From assembly GCA_946406115.1 (NCBI GenBank), contig OX291550.1, positions 19,568,722 to 19,632,721 on the forward strand: a DNA stretch of 64,000 bases. Reading direction: 5' to 3'. The notes below the pieces were generated by a model. That model was not told the origin of the DNA. It did not search any database and saw only the letters and a program-made list of their open reading frames with translations. The DNA is from Apoda limacodes (taxonomy: Eukaryota; Arthropoda; Insecta; Lepidoptera; Limacodidae). Within the stretch, counting starts at the first letter, position 1; each line of letters begins with the position of its first letter. Positions 51,311-62,579 of the stretch are shown one piece after another. The position numbers and the translations under genes were made by a program.

Positions 51311-51758
51311 TAAAACGCAGCTACCCACTGACAAGTTTTTCCACAGGAATAAATATGATACAACTTACATAAGATACAACCTCTAGAAGATAAGATAAAC
51401 GTCAATTTTTATGGCAAGTGAGAATTAAAAATGTGTTCCTCTGCTGCTGGTATGAGCTGTCCCCCTCCCCCCCCTCGTAGCTCAAATCATTAAAGAATAA
51501 TCCAACCCGTATCATAATTTTTTCTAAAGTGTCATAATTTTGACAAGCCGAAGCCATAATTTTTGAGTTGGCATCTGACATCCCTGTACTTATTGTGTGT
51601 GGCAACTCTTGCAGAATTGTCAAGTTGAGTGAATTGCACGAAATTTTGTAAACAGAAATTGGTAATTTTGCCTTTTATAAGTAGTTTGTTTTAATATTGT
51701 CGGTTTAATTTTATCATTATTTTGTTACTGAAAATATTTAGTATCGTTTAGTGTAAAC

Positions 51759-51980
51759 GGGTGCGTTCCAAATCGCAACGAGGAAGTTAAAAAAGTGGTT
51801 TTGGGACACCCAGGGTAGAGTAATTTTCCAACTGTCAAGTTGAATTCTTTACACTGCCATAGAAAAGGTAGAAATCACTCCTGTCAGTGTGAAAATTAAC
51901 TGTCAAACGCTCGTTCCAGAACGGGTTGATTTTTCAACTCTACCGGGCGATAATTACTCGGCGTGATTTGGAACATAGCC
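51759..51980. mobile_element. MITE just upstream of PSMD12
   Basis: The ends gggtgcgttccaaatcgc and gcgtgatttggaacatagcc form inverted repeats over ~24 bp with several mismatches around a shared gttccaaatc core. Internal inverted matches (gggtagagtaattttccaac against tcaactctacc and gataattactc) continue the fold. It is 222 bp long and non-coding. Its right edge is ~140 bp upstream of the PSMD12 ATG, within likely promoter/5' UTR sequence. No clear target duplication. Confidence 0.6.
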
Positions 51981-52120
51981 TAAGAAAGTGTCATTATCAT
52001 TTTTATACAGCTTAACCTAACCTTATTTTTTTGTGTACATATCAATATTATAGTCATTTATTGTTATTGTTTTAATTTTCCAGGAATCTATTTATTTTCA
52101 GCCGCTATAAGGTGTCACAA

Positions 52121-55100
52121 ATGGCCACTATGGAGGTATATGTTTTAATTAAAAGTAGCTTGGCATTTTGTACATGAATCACGTATTTTTGAAACCCCAC
52201 AAGTCCACTTTTGGTAAATATTTACTTTGGCGACGGATAACTTTTTGAGCTGAAAATAAGTTCTAAATTTGTCTTATAATTTTAGAAACGTATTCCAATA
52301 AAAATTTTGCGGCGGAAACTTAAATAACAATGATAAAGATTAAAAAAACGTTAAATTGATATTTACGAGACTTGTAAATAACAGATCACAAATGTAGTTT
52401 TTTTTTTAATAACAATGTTGCTAGCTTTAAAAAAAGTTGTGAAAAAAACGTCTAAAAAAACTAGTTGCGCCAGAAATCAAGTTAGCGGAGTAAAATATGA
52501 TAAAAAAATCAAATTCGTTACCCCAACTTTACAAAACGAATAGACCGGGTTATATTGTTCTACCCAGTCATCTTGTCAGGGCACCCCAACACGGCCGGGT
52601 TAGGTTAGAAGGTTAAGGCAGGAGCGAAGCGAAGCAAGCTCCTGCCTTAGCCTTCGTGGTTATTTTTTTTATTTCTACCCAGTAATCTTGTTAGGGCACC
52701 CCAACGCGGCCGGGTTAGGTTAGAAGGTTAAGGCAGGAGCGAAGCGAAGCAAGCTCCTGCCTTAGCCTTCGTGGTTATTTTTTTTATTTCTACCCAGTAA
52801 TCTTGTTAGGGCACCCCAACGCGGCCGGGTTAGGTTAGAAGGTTAAGGCAGGAGCGAAGCGAAGCAAGCTCCTGCCTTAGCCTTCGTGGTTATTTTTTTT
52901 ATTTCTACCCAGTAATCTTGTTAGGGCACCCCAACAAACTAAAAACAGAATTCGTTACAACCCTAAAAAAATCTTTTCAACTAAAAAACATTAAGAGTGA
53001 AATTCGTTTAGGGTAGCAACATTGTAGAGCTATTTCCGGTTGGTTGTTGGTTGTGAGATTTGTGAGTGAAGTTTTTAGTTTCCGTTATGGCTTCAACCTC
53101 GCGCGAAACTTTCAGTTGCAACGGCTGTAATTTGAAGTGTAGAGAAATAGGACATATTAGTTTTGTTGGTTCTGCAGGAGACTCTCAACTTCTATTTGAT
53201 TTTTTAAAAAAACACGGTGTCCTATTGTTTAATAGGAATTGTGGAAAGTGCGGCAAAGAGTGCAATTTTAGTGCAGTCACAAATTTATTTAGGTGTGACA
53301 AGGCCAACTTGGAGTTAGCCAAGAAAACTAAACGCAAAGCGGTTCCTTGTACATTTAAATCGTCTTTGTTCAAAGGCACTTTTTTTGAAAACTCGAGCTT
53401 GCCGGTGTGGAAAGTGTTTGAATTTGTTCATCTTTATTTAAGCATACCGCGTAGTCGCAGTTCGTATATAATTAGTGATTTGGACATTTCCACCAGAACT
53501 TATACGGACTGGGCAAGTTTTGTGCGCGAAGTAGCTGTCGATTGGAGTGTTCGTCATTCGCAAAAAATTGGTGGTGAAGGCGTTATCGTTGAAATTGACG
53601 AAGCTAAATTCGGTCGCCGGAAGTATAATCGCGGGCGTATTGTGCAAGGACAGTGGGTTTTTGGCGGAGTAGAAAGACTAGACAAGTCAAAACAGTTTTT
53701 TGTGCCTGTCCAAAAACGTGATAAGGACACTCTTATTCAATTAGTGAAAGACTATATTAAGCCGGGGTCGATTATATATAGTGACTGCTGGAAAGCCTAT
53801 GAAACTTTGACGGAAGAAGGCTTCCAGCACTTGTGTGTGAATCACAGCGTGCATTTTGTTGATCCCGTAACAGGTGCACACACGCAAAATATAGAAAGAC
53901 TTTGGCGGGATTTGCGTGCGAATGTTCCACAATATGGCCGCCGTGAGGCCTTTTTCGTGGGATATTTAGCTGAAGCGCGATTCCGACAAACTTTTAAAGT
54001 GGCTGGTGAACGTTTTCACCAATTCTGGACTGCAGCTGGGATTCTCTATCCTCCGCAGACGTAATACTATGTAAGTTTATTGTAATTATTAATTTTGTAG
54101 CGTATAAATTAGTAAAAAACAATTTTTTTTTCAACATTTTTTTTACGAAAAAATAGTCGTTTCCGCCGATTTTTGCGTTTCATCTGTGCATAAGGGGATG
54201 CCTTTCTATCGATTAAAATTTTTTTTACGTAAAAATACGATCCGTCGACAAAGTAAAAAATTACCCCACTTTTTAGTAAATTTGAGTAAATAACATTTTC
54301 CAGTTGGCAGTGAACAGTCACATCGACGGTTTAATTGAAACTGCATATGTCCGTTTCATTACTATAGTGTTAGCAAGTCGTATAACCTGAAATATTTTTG
54401 TAACAACATAAGTCACGGTTTGTTGTTTCTTTAATGGCAACATTGCGAACAGAACACCTGTGTTTTATTATTTAGTCGTGATTGAAGTCATAACATAAAA
54501 GCCAGTTTTGTTCAAAAAAATTCTGATGAGGAAGATTCATTATTCTGATGAGAATATTAGTGTAGTCAAGGCTTTTTAATTTATTGACAGTCCTGTGCAC
54601 CATACCCTTAGACTGGCTTCTGTTTCTGTTTTGTCTACATAAAGAGTGTATATGCTTGGTAAAATACAAAAATATATTTAAAAAACTGGCCAAATGAGAG
54701 TTTGGCTTTCACCCGAGGGTTTCGTACATACTCATTAGATGTAAGTAATTCTTCCATCATTAGATCAAGTCTCAAAGGTTTATGATTATGGTTTTTTGAT
54801 TTCTTACTATATTTGTCAAGTAACATCTTCCTTCTTGCCAAAATTCATGATTTTCTGTGTCAAAATATGTGACAAAAATGACCATATTTTGGGCATATTT
54901 TTAATTGCAATGTCTTCAAAGCTTGATTTCTTACAACTTTAAGTGACTAGACTTTTGTTTTCAAAGACAAAGTGATCCTTTGATGATTTATTTTCATAGG
55001 CACCCCTAAAAATTGTTGATTTAGAGGTTATAGAGAAGAAGAAATATTGACTCCTTAAGAAAATTTACTTGTGGCCAACCTCGCAAAACAATGATGAAGA

Positions 55101-58100
55101 CATAATAATTGATTTGCAACAATAACCTACTAATAAACATCACTTAACTTTATTTTTCTGTTTTATTAACATAGAAATTATAGTAAAAACCACCACCACT
55201 TTTAAACCCATTTTCTTAATATTCTGAAAAATGATTGCATGGACTTGTAGGGTTTCAAAATTATGTCAATTGAATTATCTATGATTTCAATTCTCAACCC
55301 TTCTCTCTTGTAGGTAGACTACAGTGCAACATGTGATGAAAAAGTTCCCCTTTGGAAGTCATGGGCGGCCAAAGGAAAAATGCAGGAAGCTATTGATCAA
55401 TTGTTGGCTTTGGAGAAACAGACGAGAACAGTGAGTTTAATACATTGTGGCTTGAGCTTTCCGAAACAGTAATCAGATCAATTTAAAAGCCTTGTGTCAA
55501 TTGTTACTGATAAAACTTAGCATCTTTCAATTATGTGTAAGGTTCAATTAAATTTTATTCAAACCGTGTTTAAATGGAAAGAGATCACCAGTTGGCGTCT
55601 CACTGCTTAATAATAGGAAACACTATTAAACATTAGCCATTACTGTTTTAAGGTTTTTAACATTAATTAAATGTTTGCAAAGTCTCTAAAAGTGAATTTG
55701 TTATAATTGAATTAATGAATTACCAAGAATTAGCAAAAAGCCATGGTATTTACTATGGCTACAGGGTTGCAGTGTACTTGGCCAAGTGTGAATCAGAACC
55801 TTTCTTGTGCTCCTGCATGCACTTGGCCCTTTTTTAAGGGCTTCTAAAGCTTCTAAATTTTCTAAAATGAAAATATTTTCAGGGCGCTGATATGGGATCT
55901 ACTTCCAGAATACTTGTAGCAATAGTACAGATTTGTTTTGAGGCGAAGAATTGGACGGCACTCAATGATCATATTGTCCTATTGTCAAAAAGAAGGTAAC
56001 ATGTTTGACATCATTATTATGTAATACCTATACTTGCCATGAAATATATATAACTAAGTCTGCTAAATAGCGTGGGCATCATTTCGAACAATTCCTCAGA
56101 AAACATCCCTTTGTACAAGAAGTAGAACACACACAGGGACATCTCTCCTCAGATCTGAGGGTTGTGATTTTGGGATAGTCAAAGATTTTCACAGCCCAAA
56201 AAATCCAGGAGACCAAAAATTTTATTAAACATATTTTTATTTATAAATATTTTTGGACATTACACACAGCGCCATCTAGCCCCAAATTAAGCAAAGCCTT
56301 TGCTAAGTATAGTAGACAACGGATACAAATCCTTTTTTTTGTTTATTCATTCATACATATTTTACATAGAAAACACTCATACTCAAGACAGACAAATAAT
56401 AAATATTTGTCTTGTGCAGGAAACCACTAGGTTGTAAATATCGGAATCTTGGAATATCGTAACTCCGGAATCAAGTTTTTTCCGATACTAGATGGTCCAA
56501 TATCGTAATATTGGAATTAGTAAAATTTTCGAACTGGGATTTAAATAAAGCCTAAATGTTGCCACACCAAGGCTCTCTGTTCATGCAATGTAATGTTGTC
56601 TCATTAACTCTTTATCTAGCAGTTAAAGAGCTACCATACACAATTTTAGCAATTGCATTTGGTTCATTCGCACAAACATAAATAAACTAAAAAAGTTAGT
56701 GATTTGGAAGTGATCAAATAGGCTATACTATATTGATAGCAGGAGTACTACACTGGCTTCATAGATTCGAAATATATACTACTATAATGCTCTAGTAGAC
56801 TACACATTTCCGGATACCTCGAGAAGGAAATTTTACCATTTTGAGATTTTGGGATTTCTCATTAACCTATGTACAAAAATAGAGAAAACAATGAGTCTAT
56901 CGAATACAGTAATACACGTATCTTACATCAATATTGGCTCTCAGTGTAGAAAGTTAGTGTGTTTTCTTTATCAGCGGGATATTTTTTGGCAGGATTTAAA
57001 GTTAACATTTACACTAAATGCCTGAATATTTTTAACAATGAGCAGGATTCAAAGTTACCTTTAAGATAAAATGCCTTAAGATTTTTAAGAAAAAACTATT
57101 AAGAGAAACGCATGCTTCCTTAAAAAATTGTAAAGTAGTTTTTCATTACACTTCTTGTAAACAGTGTTATTACATGCAGACAAAACAGGTGTTAAGCCTT
57201 TTATTACTCTTATAAGCATTTTCGTTGTAAATATTACATTCAAGACAAAACGGGCGTTTATAAAACCCACGGGCGATACTGACATATGAAACCGTTCCTG
57301 TGCGCACCGCGCGCGCTCTACGTACTTTATCTATCAAGTATGTTATTAAGTGTGTATAAAAGCGCCATTTGTAAGTGCAAGATGTGCAACGCAAAAAATT
57401 TAGTTCATAAATTCTTTAGAGTTGCTTTTTATACTTATGTTTCCGTCATTTCAATTCTGTTTTTTTTTTATTTACTCGTAAATGTGAAATAAAACATTGT
57501 AACACGGGCAATACAGAAATTACAAACCGAGTCATTAAAGCCTGCCCTCAGCCTAAGTCTTCTAAATAGCCTGCTATCGTTAGTAATTGTTTTCTTATCA
57601 TTTCTTCTTGATCCATTAGTTTCGTATTTTTCGAAAGGTTGATTGTGAGTTTTTTTTTAAAAAATGAGTTTTTTAACTATAACAGCAGAGAAGGAGATCT
57701 TACGGACAAACTAACAAAAGAAAGGTTTTCAAAAAAAAGTGTATATTAGTAGTTTTATTATCTTGTAAGTCGAGTTTAGGACCTACCGTTGAACATGTGC
57801 TCTTAGGAAAGAGGCGTAATGTTTAGTATGTATTATCTAGTTCGTGATTCCATTCTTGGATATTTTACTAAGTTGATTTAAAGTTTTTTTATCAATTTGT
57901 AGAATAGTATAATGAGAAATTTGATAGTACATGTTACATACAAGACGTAAACTAATATTATCTCTCTTAGTTAATTTATGCTTTATTTTTTATTAAAATG
58001 CTTTCAGTTATAATTTTGTTTATAAATAAAATTTTTTTTTAAGGTCACAGCTAAAGCAAGCTGTTGTTAAAATGGTACAAGAATGCTGCACCTACGTTGA

Positions 58101-61100
58101 CAAAACACCAGATAAAGAAACCAAAATCAAACTCATTGAGACATTAAGATCTATTACAGAAGGAAAGATCTATGTTGAAGTTGAACGAGCTAGACTTACT
58201 CATATCTTAGCCAAAATTCGTGAAGAAGAAGGCAATGTTGCAGAAGCTGCTAAGATAATTCAAGAGCTGCAAGTAGAAACGTATGGTTCTATGGATAAGC
58301 GAGAGAAGGTAGAACTTATTTTGGAACAGATGAGACTTTGCCTGGCTATCAAGGATTACATCCGCACACAGATTATATCAAAGAAGATTAATACAAAGTT
58401 CTTTGAAGATGACAGTACACAAGTGAGTATTAGTTTTTGGGGCTTACAGTGAGTATAAGTTCTTTAGGGGCTGTTTTAACAGAACTTGAAAGGTGTCCTA
58501 ATGTTAGGGTTAACACTAAATTGTGTTTCAAATAAAAGAAGTTTTAGTCTAAAATCTAATTAATGTAAAATTAAAATATTATATAAGAATATCTTCATTT
58601 TATTATCCGCATATGGGGTCGGCGTGTACCAATGAGTCTTTTCTTAATTTCTCAAGTACACTGATTTATTTATTCACATCACTGGCTTTTCGGTGAAGGA
58701 AAACATCGTGAGGAAACCTGCATACGTCTAGAAAAAAAAAAGACGTATGTGAAGTCCATAATCCGCACTGGGTCCGCGTGTGGACTATGACCCAAATCAC
58801 CCTCGTTGAGGGTAGTCGAGCCCCAGCAGTGGGGACGTATGAAGGCTGACAATGATGATATGTGAAAAATTGTGAACAAAGGGCAAGTTAATTGTTGTTT
58901 GTACTTTTTTTTTTAAAAACAAGAAAATAACAACATGATTGCTAGCTGACTATTTACTCAGAATAAATTAATTAAATACATGAGGTTGAGTCTTTTTTTT
59001 ACTTATGGCAGGAACTCAAAGAAAAATTCTACAGAATAATGATAGCTGTTGATCAGCACAATGGCAAGTATTTGGCAGTATGTCGTCATTTCCGCGCTCT
59101 CGGCACGGCTGGCGGCTCGGATGCACTAATAGGCAGTGTGGTGTTCCTTGTACTGGCTCCATATGACAACGAACAGGCTGATCTCACTCATAGAGTTAAT
59201 GAAGATAAGGAACTCGATAAGCTATCTGACTACAAGTATGTGGATTTTTTTATAAAAGCTTATTTGTATGTAATAACACTAGGATAAACTGCCTTATCTA
59301 TAAGAAAAGCTTTATCTATATAATGATCTCATTCAAATAACTAACTTTAAGTAGGTATTCAAGCAAATCAGCAATTCAAAAATAAATTAATAAATATGCC
59401 AATAGGTGCGTTTTGTTCACTGCTTCTATGCGTTTAATGTCATAGTCCAGCCCAGTTAAGGAGACATAAATTCTGTGTGACAAACTACAAATCTTGGCTC
59501 ATTCACTTTAGTTGTATTATTGACATTAAGCGCATAATGTACATTATGTCGGTGAACAAAACGCCACTATTGTCTCAACTGCAAACACCTTTTCATATCT
59601 AAACAAAACTTTCCATAACTTTCAATATGCAAACAGTGTTTTTATCAACAGCACACATAACTTCAAGTGACTAAATGAATTATAGTAAAATCACGGACAT
59701 AGGTTACACTCCGAAATGGATGGCCTTGTTTGAGTAGTTATTTAATTTTTATGTCTATACATTAATTGCAAAAATTTCATATTTCCAGACAACTTTTGGG
59801 TTTATTTATAAATCCAGAAATCATAAGATGGAACACCCTTTGCTCTACATACGAAAAAACACTAAGAGCAACACCATATTTTGATTCATCAGATGAAAAA
59901 GGACAGGAGCGTTGGAATGACCTCAAAAATAGGGTTGTTGAACATGTAAGTTACATATTTGTTTCTCCAGAAGTAACAAAGTAGGTATATGAAGGATATT
60001 TTGTCTATGGCTTCTTGTGCTTTGTGCGAGTCTGACCTGCACATGGCCGATGTTTTTTTGTCATGTACGGCTAAATATTTACGTGTCCAGCCGTGACCGG
60101 CTTTTGTTAGGCTGTTTAATATACCGATCCTCAGCGCGGTGCACCTAAATGATGATTGGGGATTGTGGTAATTTTTGTAACAATACTGTTATTTATCAAT
60201 AAATAAAAATTAAGAAGCAACTGTTATATGAACCTAACAGAGTTGGTTTTATTATAAAAGTACAGTAATACCCCGACTTACACTACCTCGACATACGCGA
60301 ATTCGGAGTTACGCGATTTTTCAGGCTCAGACGTGTAGCGCGGAATCGACGCGTAGGTACAAGAAAATAACGATTTTGTGTGTTGTGCGATGTACTAAGT
60401 ACTATGGCATCCAAACGAAGTAGAACCGAATCTTTTGCTTCAAACAAGAAAACAAAAACATTATCTTTTAGGTGTAAACTTAACATTATTATTATAAATT
60501 ATTGACTCGTCTGACGACTTCGTTAGATTTTATGAAACCTTCTACATCAAAATAACTTCAGAATGTGTTTATTCGGATTCAGATTTGTCATATTATCTAC
60601 AATTAGTTACACATTTATTTCCTTAATTATTGTTTTATTCAGTCTCCGGTCCCAACTAAACATACTTTGTATGTCTTTATATGTAAAATTGTACCCCGAC
60701 TTACGCGAATTCGACTTACACGGATAGCGCTTGGTCTCACCTATCGCGTAAGTCCGGGGTATTACTGTATACGAGTTTATTATAATAGTGGTATAAAAAA
60801 ATATTTCTATGTTTCAGAACATCCGAATAATGTCGATGTATTACACACGTATAACAGTGCAACGCATGAGTGAGCTTCTTGGTCTGAGTCTCTCGGAGAC
60901 GGAAGAGGCTCTTAGCCAACTTGTGGTCAGCGCCGTGGTACGCGCCAAGATTGACCGACCGGCTGGTGTTGTACATTTCAGGTAATGTTAAAAGTACTGT
61001 AAACAACTCTTGAAGCTCAGAACGGAGCGGTTGCTCATTATTATCACCGTCATTTCTTCATGGCTGAGGGTCGTGATCTAAGAGGACAGCCTGCTTAACC

Positions 61101-62463
61101 AGCTTTCCTGCTGCTCTGTGTCCTGCTAGGCGGATGCATGTATGTTATTGTTTACAACCATTAGAGAAAACTAAATTCTCATATTTAAGTATCAGCTTTT
61201 ACAGTAAAAAGCTCTTCCGCTAGATTTGACAATGAATTTTCTTATTAATTATGTACTAGCATTATCCTGCGACTTTGTCTGCGTGGACTTTTGAAAAAAA
61301 AAATATTTTTATTCTCATATAAATGTCCATTACCTATTTTGCATCTAGGCGACGATTACCCAAAAACGGTGGAACATGTCAATCTTAAATTTTAACCTAG
61401 AGGCCAAGTTTCATTTTTGGGAACCTAAAATGACGGTTTTCTATACAAAATTCCAACACCTATTTTTCATCTATCACATCAAAATTCATCCCCATTTTTA
61501 TGAGCTTTGCTGCCCGCTGATGCTATGATCTTTATCCATTTGGCCCAACAATTACTAAGTTTGACATTGCAAATTTATGTATAAAGTCACGGTTTTTAAA
61601 CCCAAAAGTGGGCACTCAATAAGTGGCTGGATACACATCCACATCATAATGCAGAAGACAAATTGTTCTCAAGCTACGCCAGGGTTGAGCCAATTGCCGC
61701 AACACAGCTTTTGAAAATGTTAAGACTATGTTGGCTTTATAAATGTTCCATAACTCGTTAATCACCAACTTCAAAGTAACAAGTTGTAATCCAGTTACTA
61801 CTGGTCATCCTCTTAAGGTCATCGGTTTATCGAGCTGGAGGGCGTCCCACGCTTTGCTTTCCAATACGTGGTCTCCATTCATTGACCCATTTGCTCCATC
61901 AGCTGTCGATCCTGCGATTGACTTGCTGATTCCATGAGCTTTGTGACTTTGGTTCTCTTCCGTTAACGATATATGTATCAATTTAGTTAGAAGTGTGCCG
62001 CGATCGTCCGCTTATTTGCATTAGAATTGCGCGGTGGACTATGGTCGAAACTTTCTTTTCCAAGGGTGTGTGTGTGTGTGTGTGTGCGTGCGTGTGTGTT
62101 AAAGTTTCGTGCCTATTTTATAAAAGGAACTGGGGGCAACAAAGAAAATTTGTATTTTTTATAGTTGTTAATAAATTTTATGTTATAATCGTTATCACAA
62201 AAAATAAAAAATAAAATCTCTATACTAATAATATGATATTTAAATAAAATACTATATAATACTTATACTTTCAGATAATTGGTTTATACATACCTAATTG
62301 CCAAATATTTTTACCCTGTTACAGTTTGAACATGGACGCGTCGGATCGTCTGAACGAATGGTCCCACAATCTGAACACGTTGATGCAACTCGTTAACAAG
62401 ACGACGCACTTGATCAACAAGGAGGAATGCGTGCACAAACATCTGTTAGCTGTCGCCGAATGA
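52121..62463 (+). CDS. PSMD12: 26S proteasome non-ATPase regulatory subunit 12 (Rpn5)
   Basis: Lid subunit of the 19S regulatory particle, part of the PCI-protein horseshoe that supports the Rpn11 deubiquitinase. Eight coding exons join in frame: 52121-52135, 55314-55430, 55883-55995, 58044-58422, 59012-59235, 59789-59945, 60818-60981 and 62325-62463 (TGA), all GT-AG, giving 435 aa against ~456 in human. The N-terminus is [16 protein letters not shown] helical-repeat region follows, with [38 protein letters not shown] and [24 protein letters not shown] domain spans about residues 285-400 ([36 protein letters not shown]). The C-terminal helix is [19 protein letters not shown]. Exon 1 is only 15 nt and holds two in-frame ATGs. 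Intron 1 carries an intact Merlin transposon and intron 6 a Tigger-like element. Identification is firm. Confidence 0.96.
52561..52935. repeat. 115-bp tandem array with hairpin in each unit
   Basis: Units start at 52561, 52676 and 52791, with a 30-bp partial at 52906: period exactly 115 bp. Units 2 and 3 look identical and unit 1 differs at a few sites. Each unit contains an inverted repeat with 18-bp arms (gaaggttaaggcaggagc against gctcctgccttagccttc, 17/18 paired) around a 12-nt loop gaagcgaagcaa, at 52608-52655, 52723-52770 and 52838-52885. Each unit also carries gggttaggttag, which contains two copies of the insect telomere-like TTAGG. The array lies between the Merlin 5' end and the transposase. 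Its near-identity indicates recent expansion. Confidence 0.92.
53087..54064 (+). CDS. Merlin-type DDE transposase (IS1595/ISXO2-like domain)
   Basis: Transposase of the surrounding element; it would cut and join DNA at the terminal repeats in the nucleus. An intact 325-codon frame runs from the only in-frame ATG (53087). The frame is open 21 nt further upstream to a GTG, but no other ATG exists. The N-terminus has Cys pairs suited to zinc binding (CNGCNLKC, then CGKCGKEC), followed by a basic stretch ([10 protein letters not shown]). The DDE catalytic domain follows: Asp171 in [17 protein letters not shown], Asp233 in [11 protein letters not shown], and Glu270 in [20 protein letters not shown] and [17 protein letters not shown] are also family-typical. 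The C-terminus is [12 protein letters not shown], then [16 protein letters not shown]. No stops, no frameshift, no intron evident. The 978-nt length fits Merlin transposases. Strand and intron context suggest it is not a host exon. Confidence 0.93.
   Translation: MASTSRETFSCNGCNLKCREIGHISFVGSAGDSQLLFDFLKKHGVLLFNRNCGKCGKECNFSAVTNLFRCDKANLELAKKTKRKAVPCTFKSSLFKGTFFENSSLPVWKVFEFVHLYLSIPRSRSSYIISDLDISTRTYTDWASFVREVAVDWSVRHSQKIGGEGVIVEIDEAKFGRRKYNRGRIVQGQWVFGGVERLDKSKQFFVPVQKRDKDTLIQLVKDYIKPGSIIYSDCWKAYETLTEEGFQHLCVNHSVHFVDPVTGAHTQNIERLWRDLRANVPQYGRREAFFVGYLAEARFRQTFKVAGERFHQFWTAAGILYPPQT
56230..56460. repeat. Dispersed repeat fragment (cagcgccatctagc family)
   Basis: Contains cacagcgccatctagcccca followed by aagcaaagcctttgctaagt and agtagacaacgga, a pattern that recurs in lepidopteran non-LTR 3' ends. 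The first motif also appears at about 33310 (cagcgccatctagc). It lies in PSMD12 intron 3. Family not assigned. Confidence 0.4.
58612..58856 (-). repeat. Dispersed repeat C, copy 3
   Basis: Reverse-strand member of the family at 23705-23965 and 36020-36215, from ggtcggcgtgtaccaatgag through ttttcggtgaaggaaaacat to cagtggggacgtatgaaggc. It lies in PSMD12 intron 4. Confidence 0.75.
60263..60767 (+). mobile_element. Internally deleted pogo/Tigger-like element
   Basis: A 505-bp element flanked by TA (60261-60262 and 60768-60769), the target duplication of Tc1/mariner/pogo elements. Its ends, cagtaataccccgacttac and gtaagtccggggtattactg, are inverted repeats differing by one inserted base. The right end carries a further direct copy of accccgacttacgcgaattc, making it a local palindrome. 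At 60404 an ATG opens a short frame [20 protein letters not shown] that ends after ~26 codons and resembles the basic start of pogo/Tigger transposases. The rest of the transposase is gone. It lies in PSMD12 intron 6, ending ~50 bp before exon 7. Confidence 0.82.
61745..61890 (-). pseudogene. RTE-type LINE C-terminal fragment
   Basis: The minus strand reads [16 protein letters not shown], a stop, then TDDLKR, which is the RTE terminus also seen near 8010-8070. Short, frame-damaged and located in PSMD12 intron 7. Confidence 0.7.
62063..62100. repeat. (TG)n microsatellite
   Basis: A run of tg dinucleotides with two gc interruptions in PSMD12 intron 7. Simple repeat. Confidence 0.95.
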
Positions 62464-62510
62464 AACTATAAACGCTTAACGCAAATATTTTTTTATAAGA
62501 AGCTCGATTT

Positions 62511-62516
62511 ATTAAA
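62511..62516 (+). terminator. Candidate poly(A) signal ATTAAA for PSMD12
   Basis: An ATTAAA variant hexamer 48 nt after the PSMD12 stop codon. No AATAAA occurs closer. It would give a short 3' UTR. Assigned by sequence and position only. Confidence 0.4.
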
Positions 62517-62579
62517 TTTATAATAGCTAACGATATCTGCTTTTTTTATTTACTACTGCTACAGAATATACTCTTCTTC

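Larger units (their letters stand above)
47863..52120. other. Intergenic region upstream of PSMD12
   Basis: Holds a pair of similar GC-richer blocks at about 48236-48400 (acgatccgattc seen twice) with a cggatccag-type motif near 48185-48197 that may be a transposon end, the LINE remnant at 49203-49925, an (AT)n run near 50110, repeat B copy 2 (51060-51310), and a MITE (51759-51980) close to PSMD12. No protein gene was recognised outside these. Confidence 0.55.
52213..54265 (+). mobile_element. Structurally complete Merlin-superfamily DNA transposon
   Basis: A 2053-bp element in PSMD12 intron 1. Terminal inverted repeats 52213-52238 and 54240-54265 agree at 23 of 26 positions (start ggtaa, inner block cgacggat). 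A second inverted block, cggcggaaac, lies exactly 97 bp in from both ends (52310-52319 and 54159-54168), so the repeats are ~107 bp long but diverged in the middle. The flanks are a perfect 8-bp duplication, ccactttt (52205-52212 and 54266-54273), the size expected for Merlin. Inside are a 115-bp tandem array and an intact transposase gene. It is in the sense orientation to PSMD12. Known for the superfamily: IS1016/IS1595-related DDE transposases and 8-9-bp duplications. Current activity is not shown. Confidence 0.9.

Noticed and set aside
53066..53086. Upstream extension of the transposase frame
   Set aside because: It begins with GTG after a stop codon; the first ATG is at 53087.
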